Assembly: GCF_002811985.1 (NCBI RefSeq)
Contig: NZ_NPDU01000035.1
Location: 1-45,133, forward strand
Length of the DNA stretch: 45,133 nucleotides
Reading direction: 5' to 3'
DNA from: Leptospira adleri
GTDB lineage: Bacteria; Spirochaetota; Leptospiria; Leptospirales; Leptospiraceae
In this document: positions 35,913-45,133 of the stretch, piece by piece
Numbering within the stretch: the stretch's first letter is position 1
Layout of the letters: every line of letters begins with the position of its first letter
Notes under the pieces: model-generated
Told to the model about the DNA's origin: nothing
What the model saw: only the letters and a program-made list of their open reading frames with translations
Databases searched by the model: none
Made by a program: the position numbers and the translations under genes

Positions 35913-37898
35913 CTAACGTCCTTCCGCCCAGGATTCTTTTCTCGGGTCCGCTCCTCCGTAGAGTTTCCCGGTCTTTGGATCTTTCATCGAAATACAAGGC
36001 GCCGCAAAATCGTATTCCCAGGCATCGCGTCCGATCACGTCGTAACCCAATTCTTTCAGCGCTTTTCCGTATTTAGAATCGATTTCTTTTTCCAGTTCCA
36101 AACGGCCCGGATAATAAGCGTGAGGCGAAAAAGCGTCCGGCCAATTTAGGGAACGAAACCGAGGGGCGTTAACCGCGACTTGAGGGTCCATTCCGAAAAC
36201 GATCATATTCAAAAAAACTTGTATTGTCGCCTGCGTCTGCATATCGCCGCCCGGTGTTCCAAAACTCATAAAAAATTTTCCGTCCTTAAATACCATGGAA
36301 GCATTCGGAGTTATGGTCGGTCGTTTTCCGGGAAGAAGAGCCGAAGGATGATCCGGATCCAAACGAAACTGAGTCATCCGAATTCCCAAAGTGATATCTC
36401 CTTCTATCATCGGAGATTGCGGAAAGTCGCTCGGCGTGAGAGAGAGGGAATTTCCCTCCGAATCGATGATGCTGAGGTAAGTGGTATCTCTTCCAATTCT
36501 TCCGGTTTTTTCCCAAAAGGAAAGTTCCAGATCCTCCTCGGAAGAACGGGAAGCAAGAGAAGAAGAGTTGTTATCGACGGGTTTTTTGTCATCGGAAAGA
36601 TCGATTTGAATTTTTGGAATTCCGGTTTGAGAAGAATTCTTCTTTAAATCTATGCCGGCCTTGAAAGAAAGATTTCTTTTTTGAAATTGAAACGGATTTC
36701 CGAAAGGAGGAGTTTTACCGAAAGCGTTCGACTGAAGAAGTTTTCTTCTTTCGTTCGCGTATTCCTTACTAAGAAGTCCCTCCGTAGGAACGTTCACAAA
36801 GGACGGATCTCCGAAATACTTTTCCCGATCCGACATTGCGAGCTCGATCGCCTGTGCGACCGTGTGAATGTATTGGGGAGAATTGTGGCCCATCGATTTT
36901 AAATCGATCCCTTCCAGAATTTGAAGCGCGATCGGAACAACGGCTCCTTGGTTCCAAGTCTGATTGGAAAAGATCGTATAAGATCCGTATTTTCCTTGAA
37001 GCGGTTTTTCCCAAGCGCCGGAATATGTCGAGAGATCGGATTTGGTCATCGTTCCGTCGTTCAGATCGTGAGCTTTTACGATCCTATCCGCGATCGGACC
37101 TTCGTAAAAATACTTTCGAACCGATTCCAGGGCTTTGTTGCGATCTGAGCCTGATGCGATCGCTTGAGATTCTACGTTGGCAATTTCGCGTAACGTTCTT
37201 CCTAAGGCCGGGCGGGAAAACTTTTCCTTGTGATAAAGGGGCTTCCACCATTTTTTATCGAGATAAATTTCAGCATTGTAAGGAAGAAGAATAGAAAACC
37301 CCAATCTTTTGAAAATGTTGATATTCAGATTTCGCAGAAGAATCCTGTGAACCGGAAAGCCTTCCTCGGCAATCTTAATGGCCGGGGCGCTGATTTGTCC
37401 GAAACTCATCGTTCCGTATTTTTTCAAAAGCGCAACGATTACATCCGGAGAAGCGGGAACCAATTGGGAACTATATTTCAAAGTTGGAATGTATTTGTGT
37501 CCTCTGGATTGAAAGTATTCTATCGTGGCTTTGGAAGGGGCCTTCCCGGCTCCGATGTAACTTTCAACGGCCTGTTTTTTTGCGTCGTAGTAGAGAAGAG
37601 GTGCGACTCCCGGAAAGGATGCTTCCTCTCCTTGCGTCACGTTTAACACCAATAATGCGGCAATCCCCGCATCAGCAGCGTTTCCTCCTTTTTCCAAAAT
37701 TTCCAAAGCCACTCGGGTTGCGAGCGGGTGACCGGAGGCAACCATCATCTTCGATCCTTCTGCGAGAGGGCGGTCCTGATGATAGGGATCGTTAAATTCT
37801 AAAATTTGATTGGGTCTTGAAAAGGCGAAGTAGAGGACGGAAAGTAAGACGATTACGCTTAAAAAACTTCCAAGAATGTATTTTAAAATTCGGTTCAT
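35913..37898 (-). CDS. ggt: Gamma-glutamyltransferase
   Basis: This is a 661-residue protein starting MNRILKYILGS, with an uncleaved-looking membrane helix near the N-terminus. I chose the ATG at 37898 because AGAGG stands just upstream; an in-frame ATG 66 bases earlier is less likely. The N-terminal nucleophile hydrolase region contains MMVASGHPLATRVALEIL and GGNAADAGIAA. The autoprocessing Thr is in GRDTTYLSIIDSEGN; most relatives have TTH there, so the position after the two Thr residues is Tyr instead of His. The enzyme cleaves glutathione and gamma-glutamyl peptides, probably in the periplasm. It stands alone. Confidence 0.92.
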   Translation of the reverse strand: MNRILKYILGSFLSVIVLLSVLYFAFSRPNQILEFNDPYHQDRPLAEGSKMMVASGHPLATRVALEILEKGGNAADAGIAALLVLNVTQGEEASFPGVAPLLYYDAKKQAVESYIGAGKAPSKATIEYFQSRGHKYIPTLKYSSQLVPASPDVIVALLKKYGTMSFGQISAPAIKIAEEGFPVHRILLRNLNINIFKRLGFSILLPYNAEIYLDKKWWKPLYHKEKFSRPALGRTLREIANVESQAIASGSDRNKALESVRKYFYEGPIADRIVKAHDLNDGTMTKSDLSTYSGAWEKPLQGKYGSYTIFSNQTWNQGAVVPIALQILEGIDLKSMGHNSPQYIHTVAQAIELAMSDREKYFGDPSFVNVPTEGLLSKEYANERRKLLQSNAFGKTPPFGNPFQFQKRNLSFKAGIDLKKNSSQTGIPKIQIDLSDDKKPVDNNSSSLASRSSEEDLELSFWEKTGRIGRDTTYLSIIDSEGNSLSLTPSDFPQSPMIEGDITLGIRMTQFRLDPDHPSALLPGKRPTITPNASMVFKDGKFFMSFGTPGGDMQTQATIQVFLNMIVFGMDPQVAVNAPRFRSLNWPDAFSPHAYYPGRLELEKEIDSKYGKALKELGYDVIGRDAWEYDFAAPCISMKDPKTGKLYGGADPRKESWAEGR

Positions 37899-38293
37899 TT
37901 GTTTTTCCTCTTTGAATTTCTGTTGCGAAAATCCATTTCTCCATTTATATAAGAGTTGTCCCAAAACCGGGACAGCTCTTTCAGCTTGATCTTTTTGACA
38001 AAGTAAAATAATGTTTTGGAGGTGCGCGCTGTAAGTATTTTTCGGTCAAAGTATAACTTTTCGGAAAAATGAATCCAGAGAAAAAGTGCTCTTGGAAATA
38101 AAGACGAATGAACGCCTAAAGCTTAAGAGTTCCTACTTTAAGGACCGAACGCGGGTTTTGTTTAGAATCATTTCCGATAGTCCAGAAGTTTTTTTCTCCG
38201 TTTTAGGTTGTTAACAATAAATAAAGATATCCCGTATAAGATTCGCAGACTTCCATTTTTTTGAGGGGAGATTCGGGAAGTTTCCCCGTCGAC
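37899..38293 (-). other. Intergenic region between ggt and MORN gene
   Basis: This 395-base region holds inverted copy D of the dispersed repeat (37950-38036) and a single AGAGTTCCTACTT repeat at 38126. Nothing coding is supported. Confidence 0.65.
37950..38036 (-). repeat. Dispersed repeat, copy D (87 bp, inverted)
   Basis: Read on the minus strand it follows copies B and C: ACTTACAGCGCG, then AAAAGATCAAGCTG, then a hairpin with 12-bp arms at 37951-37962 and 37969-37980 (one G-T pair). It is more diverged than copies B and C, but the boundaries agree to one base. Confidence 0.85.
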
Positions 38294-38845
38294 ATGTTTA
38301 AGATAATAGTATTCATTCTTTTTTGTTTCAGTTTTTCCTCCATTCTTCCACAATCCTTAGCGTTAAAGAGTTGCTTATCCGGAAATTGCCGAAATGGAAA
38401 GGGTGTTTTTCTCGATTCTTTCGGAAACGAATGCAAAGGTACTTTTGTGAACGGAAAATTGGAAGGTTATGCGGAAGTTAAATTCAAAAATCGGGAAACG
38501 TTTTCGGGAGTTTATAAAAATTCTTCCATAAGAAGTTTGGGCCAATGGACCGATCCTGAAACCGGAAAAATTTTATACGGGACTTGGATCGAGGACGGGG
38601 ATTGTGATAAAAAGGGATGTAAAACTTGGGCTAAATTCATCCCGGATTCGGACGTGGAATGTATCTTTCGGGGATTATTTAAGGAAAACCGAAAAGTGGG
38701 AAAGGGCAGTTACACTTGTATAAACGGAGAAAGTTTTGACGGAACCTACGCAAACGATTTGGCGAATGGCCGCGGAAAATTAAGATATTCCGCCGGAATT
38801 ATATTTGAGGGAGAATTCAAAGACGGTCACCCGGTTTTTAAATAG
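38294..38845 (+). CDS. Secreted MORN-repeat protein
   Basis: This is a 183-residue protein from the ATG at MFKIIVFILFCFSF, which is the natural signal peptide start; an in-frame start 33 bases earlier would add residues before it. Mature MORN-type repeats are visible: GKGVFLDSFGNECKGTFVNG, GYAEVKFKNRETFSGVYKN, GKGSYTCINGESFDGTYAN and GRGKLRYSAGIIFEGEFKDG. Cys residues in the first half may pair. MORN proteins bind lipids or protein surfaces. A degraded relative lies at about 40608-40689. Confidence 0.88.
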   Translation: MFKIIVFILFCFSFSSILPQSLALKSCLSGNCRNGKGVFLDSFGNECKGTFVNGKLEGYAEVKFKNRETFSGVYKNSSIRSLGQWTDPETGKILYGTWIEDGDCDKKGCKTWAKFIPDSDVECIFRGLFKENRKVGKGSYTCINGESFDGTYANDLANGRGKLRYSAGIIFEGEFKDGHPVFK

Positions 38846-39295
38846 AAATTCAATCATAAACAGGCGATTGTTTTGCGGATTTTATCTTCGTTTTTTTGGA
38901 ACAAGAATTTACGAACTTTTTAAAAGTTGGAGCTCCTACAATCCAAGACAAAAATAGAACTCCTTTAGGGTTGAACTCTGCGACAAAGGAGCATATCGAC
39001 GGAATTATTCTTGCAGCTTTTGCCTAACGCTTTGTTATTTTCAAGTCGGATTCGATACCACCCTGATTCTATGAAATGTTTTGAGGAAGTTCCCACAAAT
39101 GGAAATTCTTTATCTGCAAAAATGAAATCTTCTGATAGAAAAAGCTGTCAGAATCTATCATCGCATCGCGCAAGGTCCCACAAAAAGGCGGCCGAGTCTT
39201 TTCCTCCGTTTTAAATCGGAGAAAAAATTCTTCGATTTAAAAATGAGTCATTCGATGGTGTCTAATGTTATTTCGTTTTTTGTTAAGGAATTCGG
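38846..39295 (+). other. Intergenic region with short repeats
   Basis: This 450-base stretch is without a supported gene. It carries TGTAGGAGCTCCAACT-like palindromes (38925-38940, minus orientation) and an AAGTTCCCACA half-copy at 39087-39097. A seven-base stem CTCCTTT/AAAGGAG lies near 38958-38988. Confidence 0.6.
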
Positions 39296-40155
39296 TCAAT
39301 TACATTGAATCTCGGAGAATCTACGCTTCCAGGCTGTGTTCTCCGTTCCATGATAGGGCCAAAAACGGTTCATCTCATCGATCGTCAAACGCACCTTTGC
39401 GGCAACGATCGGATCGACGGCGCAAATTTCGTTTAAATAAGAAAATTGACGTCCTTGAATAGCGCCACCGACATCCGCTCTGTCCTCCGCAAAATTCGAT
39501 GTGGCATATTCGCTTACAAAACCGTCAATGGGATTCCAAACTGGAGTTAAAGGGACGTTGGGATTAGTGAAACGACGCGGACTGGAAGAATATTGATAAC
39601 TTCCGTATTGAAAGGAAGGCGGGTTTAACGATTGCCATTTTGGATCCCAATAATATCTCATCACATCATCCATATTGTGTGTAATTTCATGGTGTATCGT
39701 TTTTGATAACCTGGTTGCACTAAATAAGTTAGGATTTGTCATTGAGCGGGATTTTATCCCGTCCGCAACGTCTATAAATATAATATTATCTTCAGGTTTT
39801 GATAGCCCCCGGCAGCACCAAACGAATTCGCTGTTAGATTCCGCGTGAACACTATTCTTTCCGCGCGAGCCTTGATAAAATATCCTCTTGGATACCTTGC
39901 AATTTCAGCTACTATAAGATCTTTAATAAAGTTTAAATCTTCATCCGAATAGTTGGTATCATAAGCAACGCCGGGCGATGATACCATCGTATGAGTTATG
40001 ATTTGAACGTCACGGTCGTAGTTTTCAACTCGACCCTGAAACAATAATAGTAAAAGAAGATCCGAAGTATTTTTATCTCCTTTGTCTGTGGAACAAGAGG
40101 ATAGTAAGGGAAAAGCCAACAAAAGGCTTAAAACTAATTTAATATAGATTCCCAT
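39296..40155 (-). pseudogene. Frameshifted HExxH metallopeptidase lipoprotein
   Basis: Two abutting minus-strand frames form one protein. The first (from 40155, ending about 39772) has [21 protein letters not shown] with lipobox Cys. The second (to 39296) has [12 protein letters not shown], an HExxH zinc motif, and [16 protein letters not shown], which could supply the third ligand. The frames join if one G is added to the G5 run at 39806-39810 (C5 on plus), giving [21 protein letters not shown]. The start is fixed by GGAG eight bases before the ATG. It is either a broken gene, a switchable homopolymer, or a sequencing error. The intact type would be a surface zinc peptidase. Confidence 0.85.
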
Positions 40156-40942
40156 AGATTTTTCTCCGGATTTTTTCAAGACATCCAGGTAAAAATACGG
40201 AAAACCTCTTCAAATTAGGTCAAAGAATCCTGAGAAAATTCGCACAAAAGAATTCAGATTATAATGAGAACTTCTAAGAACTTCGCACAACAAAGAAGTT
40301 GATTCGAGCATCCGATAACTTCTCAGGGAATCTGTGGTAGTTCCTACATCTCCCGCATGATCGATCTATACGGGGTCAAAAAATTGGCATTAAGAAAATG
40401 GAATATTATAAGAATCGAATTAAATTTGTCGACCCTTATATTTCGACCTGTAGGAGAATATTGAGTTAGGGGAGAGCGCGACTCTGTGCAAGAAGCAAGA
40501 GAAGATTTCGCAGAGGCACGCCCGCGGCAAAAATTACTCTGAAGCTCAGAAATACGAAAATCGAAGTTGAAACAACTGTAGATTTTCGTATTATCAAGGT
40601 TCCTACTGGACTGTTTTCGAGGGAGCATTCAAAAACGGCTATTCGGTTTCAAAGAAGAAATCCGATGAAGAAAGGACGTTGAAGTAAGTGTCGAGCGGGG
40701 CGATACAGGATTTATAGGAGTTCCTACAGAATCTTTCGTAAAACAAACTTCGCCCCGCCTTAATCTTGGGTGATGGGGTGACGAGCGATCCGTAGAGAGC
40801 AAGGTGCGGAGTTTAGTGGGAAGACCCTGGAAATTTTCCTCTACCACAAAATTAAACTTTCAGCAAGTCCGATTTTTGAATCCCGAAATGTGGGAACTCC
40901 TGCAAAAAGAAAGAAGTCCTTAACTAAACCGAAAAAAACCGA
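40156..40942 (+). other. Degraded intergenic region
   Basis: This is almost 800 bases without an intact gene. It contains short repeats at 40336-40348, 40597-40607, 40715-40728 and 40889-40904, a MORN gene relic at 40608-40689 and a long-loop inverted repeat, GCGGGGCG at 40695-40702 with CGCCCCGC at 40751-40758, enclosing one TAGGAGTTCCTACA palindrome. Confidence 0.65.
40608..40689 (+). pseudogene. Relic of a MORN-repeat gene (C-terminal end)
   Basis: In one plus frame the bases read TVFEGAFKNGYSVSKKKSDE and then reach a stop at 40689. This parallels the end of the intact MORN protein, which reads IIFEGEFKDGHPVFK. No start or upstream MORN units remain; the short TTCCTAC repeat sits directly before the relic. 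It is likely a remnant of a duplicated neighbour. Confidence 0.6.
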
Positions 40943-41380
40943 TTAAAGTTCTTCTTCCGCTGAATAGGTCAGGATTAAAGAAGAAATGAGAGTGAGAAGA
41001 AATTGCGAGAAAACCCAAAGCCAAACAATCATACTTGGTAAAACGTTGATAAAGTTTAGAATGGAGATCGCAGGTCCCACATAAGCCGCCAACGAAAAAC
41101 AAACTGCTACGATCAACCCGCCGACAATTCCGGTCGGTAAGGAATCTTTCGCAAGGCGAATGATAATTCCTAAAAAGAAAACTTGGATCAGATCAGCGAC
41201 GATCGGCCCTACCCATAAAATCATTCCAACGGATTGGAAAAAGGATTTATAGGCAGGGTCGTAGTAAAAGCGGGAGAACAAAAGACTGCGAAGAGGTACG
41301 GAGATCACTTCCCAAAAACCAAAGGCGATAAACAGCCTTAAAAGAAATTGATTCCAATCTTTTGCAGTCTTTAAGCTCAT
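40943..41380 (-). CDS. Four-helix membrane protein of unknown function
   Basis: This is a 145-residue protein with four membrane helices ([57 protein letters not shown] and [21 protein letters not shown]). No family is recognised. It follows the thiolase gene by one base on the same strand and is probably co-transcribed with it and the dehydrogenase gene. Inner membrane. Confidence 0.8.
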   Translation of the reverse strand: MSLKTAKDWNQFLLRLFIAFGFWEVISVPLRSLLFSRFYYDPAYKSFFQSVGMILWVGPIVADLIQVFFLGIIIRLAKDSLPTGIVGGLIVAVCFSLAAYVGPAISILNFINVLPSMIVWLWVFSQFLLTLISSLILTYSAEEEL

Positions 41381-41381
41381 T

Positions 41382-42647
<1,266 letters not shown>

Positions 42648-42667
42648 GGTGATACCTGCCTCCCTAA

Positions 42668-44002
<1,335 letters not shown>

Positions 44003-44057
44003 TCAATGGAATAGAACCTGTTTAAAACAGCTATGTGAGGAGGAAAGGTTTTTTTCA

Positions 44058-44079
44058 AGCGATAGATTGTAGAATCGCT
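44058..44079 (-). promoter_or_regulatory. Small inverted repeat upstream of dehydrogenase gene
   Basis: AGCGAT and ATCGCT form a 6-bp inverted repeat with a 10-base spacer, next to the longer palindrome at 44083. It lies between the macrodomain stop and the dehydrogenase start. Confidence 0.4.
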
Positions 44080-44082
44080 CTA

Positions 44083-44104
44083 AAACAGAACGAATGTTCT
44101 GTTT
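44083..44104 (-). promoter_or_regulatory. Palindromic operator candidate for the beta-oxidation genes
   Basis: Perfect 9-bp arms AAACAGAAC and GTTCTGTTT flank GAAT. It lies 105 to 126 bases upstream of the dehydrogenase ATG on the minus strand. The symmetric AGAAC/GTTCT pattern is like TetR-type operators. No T-run follows in either direction, so a terminator is less likely. Confidence 0.6.
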
Positions 44105-44177
44105 AAACTTACTTAAAAAGGCTGAAATTCGTGAACAAATCGATGAATTCTCCTTAAATTTGAATGGGAACCTAATT

Positions 44178-44693
44178 TCAAAGCAGACCTTCATAAATTT
44201 TAAAATTTTCAGAATCAAAACAAACGAAGAATATTTTTTCGAACTTGCCGTCGTTTTTCAGAAAATCGAGCACCGAATGAACCGCTATCTTTGCGGCTCT
44301 TTCCTTAGGAAAATTATAAATTCCCGTGCTGATATTGGGAAAAGCGATCGTAAGAATCGAGTATTCTTTTGCTAAGAGAAGACTATTTGTATAAGCGTTT
44401 TTTAATAGTTCATCTTCGTTCTTTTTTCCTCCGTACCAAATCGGGCCTACGGTGTGGATCACAAATTTTGCTTGGAGTTTGCCGGCCTTTGTAATTACGG
44501 CCTCTCCGGTTTTGCAATTTCCTTGTTTGTTTCGGATCTTATAGCATTCTTCCAATATTTCCGGACCTCCAGCGTTGTGGATCGCTCCGTCCACCCCACC
44601 TCCGCCTAACAAAGAATTATTGGCCGCGTTTACGATCGCATCCACCTTTAGTTTGGTAATGTCTCCGTGGATGAGTTGAATTCTATCTTTCAT
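44178..44693 (-). CDS. Macrodomain protein (O-acetyl-ADP-ribose deacetylase-like)
   Basis: This is a 171-residue single macrodomain. [23 protein letters not shown] at about 21-43 is the ADP-ribose-binding loop and catalytic Asn/Asp region, and [12 protein letters not shown] at about 118-129 is the second loop. It matches YmdB-type deacetylases that remove acetyl or ADP-ribose groups. It is upstream of the dehydrogenase gene on the same strand, but with a palindrome in between. Cytosolic. Confidence 0.94.
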   Translation of the reverse strand: MKDRIQLIHGDITKLKVDAIVNAANNSLLGGGGVDGAIHNAGGPEILEECYKIRNKQGNCKTGEAVITKAGKLQAKFVIHTVGPIWYGGKKNEDELLKNAYTNSLLLAKEYSILTIAFPNISTGIYNFPKERAAKIAVHSVLDFLKNDGKFEKIFFVCFDSENFKIYEGLL

Positions 44694-44850
44694 AAAGTTT
44701 TCTGATTTGATCTATTATTTTTGATGAGGATTGTATTAGAGTGGATTTTCCACAAAATTTTTGAATCGATAGGGGTTAAAAAAATTCTTATTTATGAATT
44801 TTTTCTCCTAAAAATGTTTCTTGAAAACGAACTCGAGAACCGTTTTTGGT

Positions 44851-45133
44851 ATGGGGATTTTGCTTCTAAATTCTGATCATGAAATTCAATCCGTTCTTCA
44901 AGACAATCGGATGGAAGTGGTGACCTTGCTCGTTCCGAAACATACGTTGTCTTGTCTTGGCGAAAAAGAAAGGGGAAATCTCCCGAAAAGAATTCCTCTC
45001 CTTTTGAAGAGATATGCGAAATATCTTACTGCAATAAATCGTTTAGGAAATAAAGCGGAGAAAACTTTATATCAGCCGAGCCCGGGAAAAAAGCAAATGC
45101 AAAGAATCAATGTCCGGGTGAGTAGGGGGAGCT
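44851..45133 (+). CDS. DUF1564-family protein, partial (runs off the window)
   Basis: An open frame without stop starts at ATG 44851 and runs 94 codons to the window end. It reads [19 protein letters not shown], then [24 protein letters not shown] and [11 protein letters not shown] recognise this from memory as the Leptospira-specific DUF1564 family. A TTG ten codons upstream (44821) is an alternative start. DUF1564 has no known function. It is multi-copy in Leptospira genomes to my knowledge. Confidence 0.82.
   Translation, partial: MGILLLNSDHEIQSVLQDNRMEVVTLLVPKHTLSCLGEKERGNLPKRIPLLLKRYAKYLTAINRLGNKAEKTLYQPSPGKKQMQRINVRVSRGS

Noticed and set aside
39011..39214. 67-codon plus frame in the repeat-rich gap
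   Set aside because: Composition is random-like and it runs through short repeats; no start signal.

Overview
The window looks like chromosome from a spirochaete of the genus Leptospira. The indications are lipoproteins with loose spirochaetal lipoboxes, moderate GC, a 94-codon edge ORF that I recognise from memory as the Leptospira DUF1564 family, a Gld-type ABC operon, and a fatty-acid-centred gene set. The pathogen-related clade is my guess and was not tested. I saw no rRNA, tRNA, CRISPR array, phage module or intact insertion sequence.

Layout. (1) 1-4250: a plus-strand cassette of lipoprotein, FFLEELY-like protein, MotB-like protein, Cys-rich lipoprotein and M14 metallopeptidase. It is bounded by two exact 74-bp inverted repeats. 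(2) 4371-9240: minus-strand aminotransferase with a DUF2905 membrane protein, a secreted protein, and a GMC oxidoreductase with its Tat-type small subunit. A ferredoxin diverges from the last pair. (3) 9634-14332: a double-PAS histidine kinase with a single-domain response regulator, then convergent NAD-epimerase and Thermus-type isocitrate dehydrogenase genes. (4) 14525-16638: ndk, coaD and argG, all minus. (5) 16760-20015: unknown secreted proteins and an astacin-type lipoprotein protease. (6) 20274-26321: a DUF2779 protein and a FAS-type acyltransferase (minus), then a membrane-anchored AraC regulator and an acyl-CoA synthetase (plus). (7) 26507-26917: doxX with two palindromic operator candidates. 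(8) 27466-35649: a tightly overlapped operon of ABC ATPase, permease, GldG-like, DUF4340, membrane protein, mpl, pheS and thioesterase. (9) 35650-41380: ggt, a MORN protein, a frameshifted metallopeptidase lipoprotein, a MORN gene relic and many short repeats; this is the decayed, repeat-rich part. (10) 41382-44693: thiolase, 3-hydroxyacyl-CoA dehydrogenase and a macrodomain protein. (11) From 44851: a DUF1564 gene running off the window.

How genes work together. Acyl-CoA synthetase, 3-hydroxyacyl-CoA dehydrogenase, thiolase and thioesterase fit the fatty-acid-based carbon economy of Leptospira. The Gld-like exporter is translationally coupled to a peptidoglycan-recycling ligase, which suggests envelope maintenance. 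The MotB-like cassette also points to the envelope. The most unusual items are the exact inverted repeats around region 1, the dispersed 86-87 bp hairpin repeat family, the two-site palindrome in front of doxX, and the single-base frameshift in a C/G run of the HExxH lipoprotein gene.
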